Part shown: piece by piece, positions 9,309 through 15,954 of the stretch | How positions within the stretch are numbered: position 1 is the stretch's first letter | How the letters are laid out: each line of letters begins with the position of its first letter | NCBI GenBank assembly: GCA_036505615.1 | Contig: DASXTB010000050.1 | Span: 1 to 24,593, forward strand | Reading direction: 5' to 3' | Source: DASXTB01 sp036505615 | GTDB lineage: Bacteria > Acidobacteriota > UBA6911 > JACQSX01 | DNA: 24,593 bases | Notes under the pieces: generated by a model | Told to the model about the DNA's origin: nothing | What the model saw: the letters and a program-made list of their open reading frames with translations, nothing else | The model's database searches: none | Position numbers and translations under genes: made by a program

Positions 9309-10588
9309 TTACGTAGTTAACGTCCCGAAATCTTTGACAATTTGACAAACGCGCCTGAGAATTCCGGCAATTTTTTCTGCGGCTTCCGGCAGGGGATCGG
9401 AAAGCATCGGCAAGAAGATAAGCCGTTCAAAAACATCTTCGGTCACCGGGAAATCTCCCTGCTGATATCCTCGGTAATCTCCACCCAGAGGACCTCGATT
9501 GCGGGTGAAAACGTCAAATCCTTCTGCAAAGATTTTCAGCCGGTGCAGCAGGCCATAGGGACTGGCGCAGGCTTTCAGTCCTTCTGCTTGAAGCGCTTGA
9601 ATAAAACGCGACGCGGACAGCCCGGCTTGGTCCTGGGGCTCGTGGATAATCGGGAACGCGTAAAACCCACCGCGTTCAGCGCCCTGATAAGTCTTCACCG
9701 GCCGCGACCCGGACAATCATGGAGACTCTCTTCGACCTGTTCGACATATGTCCGGCGCCTTGCGTTGAGCGCGGCGAGTTTTCGCAACTGTATCTTCGCA
9801 ATTGCGATGCCTAAAGGATGCGCTCTGAATTTCATTCCCAGACCGAGGGGCTGCAGATCGGCAAACTTTTCGCTGATCAGATCTAGTCCCCCCATTCGGT
9901 TGACCTGACCGGCCAGGCAGGCGCGCTCGAAAATCTCTGAGTTGTTGGTCGCAAGCACGCCCCCTTCACCAGCACTGACAGGCTTGCTGCCCTGCAGGCT
10001 CCAGACGCCGACATCTCCAATTGTGCCCACCGCCTTTCCCCGATATTTTGCGCCGTGGGCATGCGAACAATCTTCGATTACCGGTATGCGGGTCTTTCGG
10101 CTGATCTCCATAAGCCGGTCCATATCGCACACATTTCCCCATAAATGAACGGCCACAACGGCGCGCGTCTTCTCCGTTATCTTTCGACGCACGTCTTCAG
10201 GATCGATTTGGAGTGTATCGGGATCGCTTTCCACAAAGACCGGACGCGCGCCAAGAAACACAGCCGGAGCGATGGTGCAGATCCAGGTGTAGGTGGGACA
10301 AATTACTTCATCGCCCGGCCCGACGCCCAGACCGAAGTAAGCGCAGTATAGAGCTGACGTTCCGTTCATGGTCGTGATGGCATAACGGAGGCCGGTCCAG
10401 TCGCGCCACATCGCCTCAAACTCCCGCACTGCGGGAGTGCCGCCGGACAGCTCATTGCGCAGGGTCATCTCGTATACGGCTTTGGCTTCCTCTTCGGTTA
10501 CCTGCTGCCAGCGATCCAGTTCGGGCTGGTCGGGAATCGAGGTTTGGATGAAGATAGGAGGAGGAGTTTTCTTTTCGGTCATAGGCAT
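9309..10588 (-). pseudogene. DegT/DnrJ/EryC1/StrS-type PLP aminotransferase, interrupted by one frameshift
   Basis: Two overlapping minus-strand frames (10588-9695 and 9716-9309) together make one normal ~430-residue sugar-aminotransferase-like protein. The first part holds the fold-type I PLP site: NGTSALYCA near 75-83, IEDCSHAHG with D173 for the pyridine nitrogen, and the Schiff-base lysine K202 in GSKPVSAGEGG. It breaks after LHDCPG; homology continues one frame over with SRPVKTYQGAERGGFYAFPI to the end. Adding one G in the GGG near 9707-9709 would restore a continuous protein. This is either a real recent mutation or a base-calling error in a homopolymer. Relatives make amino sugars for surface polysaccharides or antibiotics, but no sugar-pathway neighbours are present. 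The start (ATG 10588, or 10582) has no clear ribosome site. Confidence 0.85.
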
Positions 10589-10734
10589 TTATTGCGGCGC
10601 TTGCGGAGAGAAGAATATTGCATCTGTGCCGCCGAAGGCCAGCGCTAGTTGCGTTTTAGAAATTATCTGTGTTCCGAGCGCGAGCGTTAGCGAGCGTGGA
10701 GATGTACCTTAGATATCTGCCCGGCACGCCGCCT

Positions 10735-10762
10735 GTAGGGGCGGTTCGTGAACCGCCCCTAC
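10735..10762. repeat. 28-bp palindrome, GTAGGGGCG family, second copy
   Basis: Perfect 13-bp arms (GTAGGGGCGGTTC and its complement) around a GT loop. The outer 9 bp at each end are identical to the palindrome at 330-357, while the centre differs. Confidence 0.75.
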
Positions 10763-10802
10763 GAGCATTCCCATTTTGTAAAGACCATTGATTGCTTGTC
10801 TC

Positions 10803-10823
10803 GGGCGCGCCCGAGGCGCGCCC
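10803..10823. repeat. Hairpin with TTGGACATTTT tail
   Basis: 9-bp arms GGGCGCGCC and GGCGCGCCC around a 3-nt loop. After it comes TTGGACATTTT, the reverse complement of the tail of the 106-bp element. It is probably a diverged, inverted relative of that family. Confidence 0.5.
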
Positions 10824-10885
10824 TGGAGCTTGGACATTTTTCGCTGAAAAATGCGGGGTCGCGTCAGGGGCAGGGATTGAACCTC

Positions 10886-11082
10886 GTCCCGGAGGGACGA
10901 TTCGATAATAGCCCAGCGATTTATCGCTGGGAATGGGGTGAGCCAAAGAATAGGAGTCCCGTGGGGACGACTGAATCCCTAGCCGGCAATCCAAATCAGC
11001 CGTCCCTACGGGACTTCTTGCTGTGAAGCTTCCTAAACCCAGCGATGAATCGCTGGGCTATTATCGGCTGTCCCTCCGGGAC
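10886..11082. repeat. Nested inverted repeat of about 197 bp
   Basis: The outer arms of about 46 bp (10886-10931 and 11038-11082) are near reverse complements. Each contains two sub-hairpins of its own: GTCCCGGAGGGAC or GTCCCTCCGGGAC, and CCCAGCGATTNATCGCTGGG. Inner arms AGTCCCGTGGGGACGAC and GCCGTCCCTACGGGACT are also inverted. The structure has no coding capacity and looks like a non-autonomous mobile or REP-cluster element. Confidence 0.7.
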
Positions 11083-11090
11083 AGCTTGGA

Positions 11091-11196
11091 GCCGCGAAGC
11101 GGCGCTATTGGAGAGACGCCCCGTGGGGCGTCTCCTGCACGATGAAAGATTGTGCGGGAGACGGCCCTCAGGCCGTCTCTCCAAAATGTCCAAACT
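11091..11196 (+). repeat. 106-bp multi-hairpin element, copy B
   Basis: Same three-hairpin architecture and CCAAAATGTCCAAAC tail as copy A. The left stem reads GCCGCGAAGCGGC, so its 3-nt loop is GAA where copy A has TTC. Copy C follows after 28 bp. Confidence 0.85.
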
Positions 11197-11224
11197 CTAG
11201 GGCTGTCCCTCCGGGACAGCTAGC

Positions 11225-11330
11225 GCCGCGAAGCGGCACTATTGGAGAGACGCCCGGTGGGGCGTCTCCTGCACGATGAGAGATTGCGCAGGAGACGGCC
11301 CTCCGGCCGTCTCTCCAAAATGTCCAAACC
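11225..11330 (+). repeat. 106-bp multi-hairpin element, copy C
   Basis: Same order of hairpins as copies A, B and D, with single-base changes (for example GCCCGGTGGGGC in the second stem). It is flanked on both sides by GGCTGTCCCTCCGGGACAGC, suggesting tandem duplication of a larger unit with copy B. Confidence 0.85.
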
Positions 11331-11361
11331 CGAGGGCTGTCCCTCCGGGACAGCTTGGGCT

Positions 11362-11436
11362 TCGGCTATCAGCTTTCAGCCTCCAGCAGACTGTTCACAG
11401 CTAGCTGATAGCTGAGGGCTGACGGCTGAAAGCTGG
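11362..11436. repeat. Degenerate AGCTGATAGCTGACGGCTGA tandem/inverted tract
   Basis: Imperfect repeats of AGCTGATAGCTGA and GGCTGACGGCTGAAAGCTGG, preceded by an inverted version (GGCTATCAGCTTTCAGCC). Similar tracts occur at 12394-12411 and 14917-14950. It ends about 50 bp upstream of the arginase start. Confidence 0.6.
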
Positions 11437-11484
11437 CAACTGCCTGCTCGATCTGGTCGCTCTGCCCAACAAAATCGAGGATTC

Positions 11485-12393
11485 ATGAAGAAAATAAATA
11501 TCATTGGCGCGCCCCTTGATTTCGGCTCCGGCAGGCGCGGCGTCGACATGGGCCCATCGGCCATCCGCATCGCGGGATTAAATGACCGGCTGCGGGATCT
11601 GGGCTACCAGGTGCAGGATTTGGGAAACCTCCATGTGTCGGTTCCCGAGACTCATCCTATCGGCGAGACCAAGCAACGCTTCATGACCGAGGTATCCCAG
11701 GTTTGCTCTCAGCTTTCCTCAAAAATTGTCGGCATGATGAAGGAAGAAACGATCCCGTTGATTCTTGGGGGCGATCATTCCATTTCCATCGGCAGTATTG
11801 CCGGCGTCGCCAAGTACTACCGCTCGAAAAGGAAAAAAATTGGATTGATCTGGATGGATGCTCACGGCGACATGAACACCCCCGAAACCAGCCCTTCTGG
11901 GAACATTCATGGAATGCCGCTGGCCGCGACGCTCGGTTACGGTCCCGATGTACTTACGGCCGTGGGCCAGTTCAAGCAGAAGGCGCTGCCTGAGAATACG
12001 GTATTGATCGGCGCTCGTGAGTTGGATCCGCTGGAAAAGGAGATGATCCGGCAAAGCAACATCCATGTTTTTACCATGAGGGAGATCGATGAAATTGGCA
12101 TGCGGGGCGTCATGGAAAAGGCTGTTGCCATTGCTTCAGAGAAAACAGAAGGTTTCCACGTAAGCCTGGATCTGGATTTGCTGGACCCAAGCGAGGCTCC
12201 CGGAGTCGGCACCCCGGTATGGGGCGGGATTACGTACCGCGAGAGCCACCTGGCGATGGAGATCATTGCCGATTCCGAAAAGATGCTGGCATTTGACGTC
12301 GTTGAAGTGAATCCGATTCTGGACGAACGGAACAGCACCGCTCAACTGGCCGTGGAGTTGTGTGCTTCTGTCTTCGGCAAAAAGATACTGTAG
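11485..12393 (+). CDS. rocF: Arginase
   Basis: A 302-residue cytosolic enzyme of the ureohydrolase family that hydrolyses L-arginine to L-ornithine and urea with a two-manganese centre. All metal ligands are visible: H98 (GGDHS), D125, H127 and D129 (DAHGD), D229 and D231 (SLDLDLLDP). The arginase-type substrate residues are also present: N131, S138 and N140 around SPSGNIHG, catalytic H142, and E274 in DVVEVNP. The C-terminal motif VEVNPILDERNSTAQLAVEL and the length match Bacillus-type RocF arginases better than agmatinases. ATG 11485 is preceded by GAGG at 11477-11480. It stands alone on the plus strand with no arginine-catabolism partner nearby, converging on the kinase gene that ends at 12883. 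Confidence 0.93.
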   Translation: MKKINIIGAPLDFGSGRRGVDMGPSAIRIAGLNDRLRDLGYQVQDLGNLHVSVPETHPIGETKQRFMTEVSQVCSQLSSKIVGMMKEETIPLILGGDHSISIGSIAGVAKYYRSKRKKIGLIWMDAHGDMNTPETSPSGNIHGMPLAATLGYGPDVLTAVGQFKQKALPENTVLIGARELDPLEKEMIRQSNIHVFTMREIDEIGMRGVMEKAVAIASEKTEGFHVSLDLDLLDPSEAPGVGTPVWGGITYRESHLAMEIIADSEKMLAFDVVEVNPILDERNSTAQLAVELCASVFGKKIL

Positions 12394-12490
12394 CTGTCAG
12401 CTTTGAGCCAGCCCCTGCGGTAAGGTCGCGAAGCGGCGTGGAGGTTGGACATTCTACAGGAACGGCGTAGGCGCTTTCAGCGGCCTAGGC

Positions 12491-12596
12491 GCCGCGAAGC
12501 GGCACTATTGGAGAGACGCCCCGTGGGGCGTCTCCTGCACGATGAAAGATTGCACGGGAGACGGCCCACCGACCGTCTCTCCAAAATGTCCAAAGT
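12491..12596 (+). repeat. 106-bp multi-hairpin element, copy D
   Basis: Fourth full copy, same orientation as the others and with the same GCCGCGAAGCGGC left stem. The third stem has one mismatch (GACGGCCCACCGACCGTC), so this copy looks slightly decayed. Confidence 0.85.
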
Positions 12597-12721
12597 CCAG
12601 AGGCCGCTGCAAGCGGCCTCGGCCAAGGGGCGAACCTTGTGATATCGCCCACTGGTTTGGCAGGCGCGCTCACAATCTTTTTGGCCGATGAGTAGCCTTG
12701 CCGACTCGATGTGCGCGCCTG

Positions 12722-12773
12722 GGGCGGGCGGCAGATGCTTGGAAGTTTGCGAAAATCCTTCTGCCGCCCGCCC
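12722..12773. repeat. Inverted repeat, 13-bp arms
   Basis: Arms GGGCGGGCGGCAG (12722-12734) and CTGCCGCCCGCCC (12761-12773) are perfect complements with a 26-nt spacer. It lies between two converging genes and may form a stem in transcripts from either side. Confidence 0.6.
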
Positions 12774-12816
12774 GCTTAGCGGGACGGGCTTTCAACTCAT
12801 TAAAGGATCTCCGATT

Positions 12817-12875
12817 CCCAGGGCTCCGCTGCGCTTCGCCCTGGGCCACACTCTGACCGCCCGCTTGCGGCGGGC
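12817..12875. terminator. Two hairpins at the end of the kinase cluster
   Basis: Stem CCCAGGG/CCCTGGG (12817-12845) and stem GCCCGC/GCGGGC (12859-12875) sit 8-66 bp past the kinase stop at 12883. There is no T-run, so intrinsic termination is uncertain; the position is the main argument. Confidence 0.35.
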
Positions 12876-12882
12876 TGGCCCG

Positions 12883-14628
12883 TCAGGGCCATTTGAGCGT
12901 ATCGGTTCGCGAGTACAGTTTCAGATCCCGTTCTCCGGTTATAAGCCAGTTTCCATCGACATTGTGCAACCAAACTCTTTCTTGCACGAGACCTGATGAA
13001 GGATATCGGCCCTCAAAATTCCAACTCTTGTCAAACGTGGCGATGGCGTTGGTCCCGGAGGGATCCAAATCAATTTCAATATTCTTGAGATCCTCCTTCA
13101 TGGACACGTAGCCAGCAATGGCGCGCTCGCGGTCTCTCCTTACCTCCGATCGACTGACGCCGTGCTTCAGGTAGTAGGTATGCAGCCGGTTGCTGTAATG
13201 CGTCATGTGGGTGTCGATGTCACGTGCTTGCAGGGCTTGTATCCAGTGTTGCAAAGTGCCGATGATTGCATCGCGCGCGCCGCTCATGTTGTTGTTCGCG
13301 GTGGCTTCCACCCAAGGCCGTTCCGCCCCGGCAACCGGGTCAACAGGACGATCCAGGTGGGTCGCTTGGCTGCTGACAATAAGATACGCCACTCCCAGCA
13401 CGAGACCGAGAACGGCGAGGCCCGCGAAGATCGATGATCGCGAGAACTGAAATCCGTTCGCTTGAGGAATCACCGCCGCGAATTGCCTGGCCAACCGTTT
13501 CCACCCGCTGCACAGGCGGTCGTTGAGGACGGTTCCAAGTCCGCCTATCCACTTCTGTGCCGTCTCTGTCCGCCGTGCGAAAGATTGAAGGAAAGAAACG
13601 GCAAGTAAGTTACCCTGGGGCGCTCGCTGCGTCTGTGTGTTGACCGAGGCGACTCGCCGAGTCTCCTCGCCGTCGAAAGATCCGGCAGAAGGGCTCCCCG
13701 CCGGAGTGGGTTCCGCCGTCCGCGACGACGTGGGAGCAGAAACAACAGTTGGCGCTCCTTCCGCTCTTCGGATCGCTTGGCAGAATTGCTCGGCAAACAC
13801 CGAAGCCTGCTGGAATCGGTGTTCTGGATTTTTCTTCAGGGCCTTGCCCACCACAACTTCCACCCCAGGCGGGATGCCGGGCCGAATCTGGCGCAGCGGG
13901 ATGGGAGGATCTTGTGTGTGGCAAACCAGTAGACGCGCAGTGGAGTGTTCCTCAAAGGGGGCTCTCCCGCAGAGCATTTCATAAAGGAGGATCCCAAGTG
14001 AGTAAATATCGGACCGGGCATCGACCGGTTTTCCCTGACATTGTTCTGGGGACATGTAGCGGGGAGTGCCCATTGCGAGATTCGAGTCGATCAACGACCG
14101 CCGGGGATTTGCCTCCTCCAGGATCTTTGATATGCCGAAGTCCACCACTTTTACCCAATCTGTCCCGTCGTATTGGGACAGGATGATGTTGTCGGCCTTG
14201 ATGTCCCGATGCACCACGCCTGCCGAATGCGCTGCCTCAAGCGCGCTGCATATCTGGCGAAAAATATTGGCCGCACGCTTCAAGGGTAATGGTCCATCGC
14301 TCCGGAGTACCTCGTTCAAACTGCGGCCGGCGACCAACTCCATCACGATGATGTACCAGTGGTCCTGAGTGACGCCGAAGTCTGTGATGTCAATGGCGTG
14401 GGGGTGATGGATCCGGCTGGCGGCTCTGGCTTCCTGCTCGAACTGGCGAGCCAGGGCCGGGTCGGCTGCCAGTTCCGGCTTGAGCACTTTTAGAGCCACT
14501 ATCTTGTCGATTACCACATGGCGCGCGCGGTAGACATCGCACATCCCACCAGAACCAAGTTTTTCTTCGACCTGATATTTGCCTGCAAAGATGCGGCCCA
14601 GGCGGCTGTCCGCATTTCTCGCCTTCAT
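12883..14628 (-). CDS. Transmembrane Ser/Thr protein kinase with extracytoplasmic NTF2-like domain (PknA/PknB-like role)
   Basis: A 581-residue receptor-type Hanks kinase. The kinase domain spans about 18-285: glycine loop LGSGGMCDVY (24-33), ATP lysine K47, HRDIKADN (140-147), DFG (163-165), and the activation segment ending GTPRYMSPEQ. A Thr/Ser/Pro-rich linker (about 290-395) could carry phosphosites. One membrane helix lies at about 397-418. The outside part, about 450-572, looks like an NTF2/SnoaL-type domain of the kind found in DUF4440 and L,D-transpeptidase accessory proteins (VWLHNVDGNWLITGE). No PASTA domain is present. I start at ATG 14628 because the 38 upstream codons are Arg/Gly-rich and repeat-like, while an A+T-rich leader directly precedes this ATG; the frame stays open to 14742. 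It is the last gene of the phosphosignalling/cell-wall cluster, 324 bp after the FHA gene. Confidence 0.9.
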   Translation of the reverse strand: MKARNADSRLGRIFAGKYQVEEKLGSGGMCDVYRARHVVIDKIVALKVLKPELAADPALARQFEQEARAASRIHHPHAIDITDFGVTQDHWYIIVMELVAGRSLNEVLRSDGPLPLKRAANIFRQICSALEAAHSAGVVHRDIKADNIILSQYDGTDWVKVVDFGISKILEEANPRRSLIDSNLAMGTPRYMSPEQCQGKPVDARSDIYSLGILLYEMLCGRAPFEEHSTARLLVCHTQDPPIPLRQIRPGIPPGVEVVVGKALKKNPEHRFQQASVFAEQFCQAIRRAEGAPTVVSAPTSSRTAEPTPAGSPSAGSFDGEETRRVASVNTQTQRAPQGNLLAVSFLQSFARRTETAQKWIGGLGTVLNDRLCSGWKRLARQFAAVIPQANGFQFSRSSIFAGLAVLGLVLGVAYLIVSSQATHLDRPVDPVAGAERPWVEATANNNMSGARDAIIGTLQHWIQALQARDIDTHMTHYSNRLHTYYLKHGVSRSEVRRDRERAIAGYVSMKEDLKNIEIDLDPSGTNAIATFDKSWNFEGRYPSSGLVQERVWLHNVDGNWLITGERDLKLYSRTDTLKWP

Positions 14629-14708
14629 GACTTTATTTAAGCATCGAAATCCCTGGGCTGAACGAGTGGCGCGTCCCCTTGTCCCAGTGTTGTCGCGTCC
14701 CCGTGTCC

Positions 14709-14722
14709 CGCGACATGTCGCG
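14709..14722. promoter_or_regulatory. 14-bp perfect palindrome upstream of the kinase
   Basis: CGCGACATGTCGCG, about 80 bp before the kinase ATG on the minus strand. It could be an operator, but it may also be only part of the degenerate GTCGCGTCCCCGTGTCC repetition around it. Confidence 0.3.
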
Positions 14723-14790
14723 ACCAAGCGCGCCTCCGGCACGCCCCCTGGACACGTAATCGACGCTCTTCAAAATGGCCAAACTCCATT

Positions 14791-14837
14791 GAGACGGCCC
14801 TCAGGCCGTCTCTCCACTCCCAAAATGTACAGACTCC
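14791..14837 (+). repeat. Partial hairpin element (third stem plus tail)
   Basis: GAGACGGCC, CTCA loop, GGCCGTCTC, then CCACTCCCAAAATGTACAGACTC. It matches the partial copy at 477-513 better than the full copies, so it is a sub-family with a CNCTCCCAAAATG tail. Confidence 0.7.
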
Positions 14838-14916
14838 CGCCCCAATCTGGAGCTTGAGCTAACGGTATGACGCCGCTGCGGGGCTTGCACGCTGGAAGTG
14901 GGCTGGCCTGATGCCT

Positions 14917-14950
14917 GCTGATAGCTGACGGCTGAAAACTGACAGCTGGA
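14917..14950. repeat. AGCTGATAGCTGACGGCTGA tract
   Basis: An imperfect tandem run like that before the arginase. It ends directly at the stop codon of the FHA gene (14953), so the repeat abuts a coding end. Confidence 0.55.
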
Positions 14951-14952
14951 TG

Positions 14953-15771
14953 TTAGGGCTCTGCCTTGGACTTTATCTCAAATTGCACAAACGCCCGCCC
15001 TAAATAAATCAGATCGCCGCTGTGCAGCTTCACGCCTCGGCGGGCGCCGCTTGGCACTTCAATCAAGTGGCCTTGGCGCATCAGATGCGTTCCATGCGCG
15101 CTGCCATCATCACTCACCCGAAAGTCTCCCGTCTGTTGCTCAAAACGAATATGGGCGTGAGCTCGGGATATGGTGGCATTGATCTCGTCTTCCACGTCCA
15201 GAAAGGCCAGATCGTTGCGGCGCATCACCCGGCCTGATGGATCCAAAACTTCGCGAAGTCGTCCCATGTTGGTCTGGGGAACAGCAACGGCACAGCGCTT
15301 GCGCCGAGCTTTGCCTCGTACCACCGTCAAGTAGGCCGGGGGGGGTGCGGCAGGCTTCTTCTTTTCTTTGGAGACTCGCCGGCTGTACTGAATATGGAAC
15401 CCCTTGGTAGCGATTCGTCCCAGCGCTGGAGTGGCTTCCCCAGCGACGCGGACGTTAATCTGCAGATCCGCGGGGACTTCACAATTACTTTCGTCCAGCA
15501 GATGGCGGGCATCGATCTCGATTTGCCTGGTTTCGATGAAAGCGGCCTCCAGGACGGCGCGACTGTCGGCATCGGGCGCTAGAAGATAAATAATCAGTCC
15601 ATTGAAAGGAAACATGCGCTTGCCGCCGACACTTCGAATTTTCTCCTCAATTTCTTCCAGGATCTTCCTTCGAACTTCCAGAGGCTCGTGCGCGGCCTCT
15701 TCTCCAAATTGCCGCTCAATCACTCTCTGAATTTTTCTTTCAACTTTTTGCAACTTATCGAAAATTCCCAT
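14953..15771 (-). CDS. FhaA-like protein: DUF3662-type N-terminus plus FHA domain
   Basis: A 272-residue cytosolic protein with no signal or membrane helix. The start MGIFDKLQKVERKIQRVIERQFG, then LEVRRKILEEIEEKI and FPFNGLIIYLLAPDADSRAVLEAAF, follows the layout of the N-terminal (DUF3662) domain of actinobacterial FhaA: short amphipathic helices followed by an 'FxxNxxxxxLxPxD' strand. A basic, Pro-rich linker (about 130-147) leads to an FHA domain at about 165-268. This has the phosphothreonine-binding positions R171 (GR), S202/R203/H205 (SRAHAHI) and GSAHGTHL (223-230). FHA domains read phosphothreonine, so it probably docks on a phosphorylated kinase or on another target of this cluster. 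The ribosome site is weak. It lies 105 bp downstream of the SEDS-PBP gene, separated by tandem repeats. Confidence 0.88.
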   Translation of the reverse strand: MGIFDKLQKVERKIQRVIERQFGEEAAHEPLEVRRKILEEIEEKIRSVGGKRMFPFNGLIIYLLAPDADSRAVLEAAFIETRQIEIDARHLLDESNCEVPADLQINVRVAGEATPALGRIATKGFHIQYSRRVSKEKKKPAAPPPAYLTVVRGKARRKRCAVAVPQTNMGRLREVLDPSGRVMRRNDLAFLDVEDEINATISRAHAHIRFEQQTGDFRVSDDGSAHGTHLMRQGHLIEVPSGARRGVKLHSGDLIYLGRAFVQFEIKSKAEP

Positions 15772-15777
15772 CGTTTC

Positions 15778-15954
15778 TCGACGAATGACTAAAGACGAAT
15801 GACGATGACTAAAGACGAATGACGAATGACGAATGACGCTGTTCCTGCTTCCTGCCGTCTGCCTCCTGCCTCCTGCCTACTGCCGTCTGCCTCCTGCCGG
15901 CTGCTTCCCGCCGTCTGCTTCTTGCGTCCTGCCGTCTGCCTCCTGCTTGCTGCT
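15778..15954. repeat. Tandem microsatellite-like tracts: GACGAATGA and CTGCCGTCTGCCTC
   Basis: 15778-15839 is a run of GACGAATGACTAAAGACGAATGAC-type units. 15845-15954 is a run of about 7-bp C/T-rich units (TCCTGCC, GTCTGCC). The second tract reaches into the 3' end of the SEDS-PBP gene and supplies its last ~25 codons and its stop (15877-15879). Confidence 0.75.

Larger units (their letters stand above)
10589..11484. other. 896-bp gene-free, repeat-dense region between divergent genes
   Basis: This gap separates the aminotransferase (minus) from the arginase (plus), so it must contain both promoters, though I see no clear -35/-10 pair. It is a mosaic of repeats: a 28-bp palindrome (10735), a G+C hairpin (10803), a nested inverted repeat (10886-11082), two copies of the 106-bp element (11091, 11225), three copies of GCTGTCCCTCCGGGACAGC (near 11068, 11202, 11337) and an AGCTGATAGCTGA-type tandem tract (11362-11436). 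Short frames here are not believable genes. Confidence 0.7.
12394..12882. other. 489-bp gene-free gap between convergent genes
   Basis: Arginase (plus) and the second kinase (minus) both end here. The gap holds a short GCTGTCAGCTTTGAGCC tract, a stretch of the element's TTGGACATTCT tail (12447-12457), the full element copy D (12491-12596), a small palindrome AGGCCGCT/AGCGGCCT (12601-12619), a 13-bp-arm inverted repeat (12722-12773) and two hairpins by the kinase stop. No gene is supported. Confidence 0.65.
14629..14952. other. 324-bp gap upstream of the NTF2-type kinase
   Basis: It contains an A+T-rich stretch directly before the kinase start, a 14-bp perfect palindrome (14709-14722), a second element-like tail CTTCAAAATGGCCAAACTCC (14768-14787), a partial hairpin element (14791-14837) and an AGCTGATAGCTGA tract (14917-14950). 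The kinase may therefore have its own promoter rather than share the upstream transcript. Confidence 0.5.

Noticed and set aside
10886..11330. Possible CRISPR array from repeated short palindromes
   Set aside because: Repeats are irregularly spaced, differ in length, and have no unique spacers of constant size; no cas genes are present.
11485..12393. Agmatinase as an alternative for the arginase gene
   Set aside because: The SPSGNIHG loop, the VEVNPILDERN motif and the Bacillus RocF-like start (RRGVDMGPSAIR) fit arginase; agmatinases differ in these segments.
14629..14742. 38-codon N-terminal extension of the NTF2-type kinase
   Set aside because: Arg/Gly/Thr-rich, drawn from degenerate repeat DNA, with an A+T-rich leader in front of the internal ATG at 14628; kinase homology begins only after that ATG.
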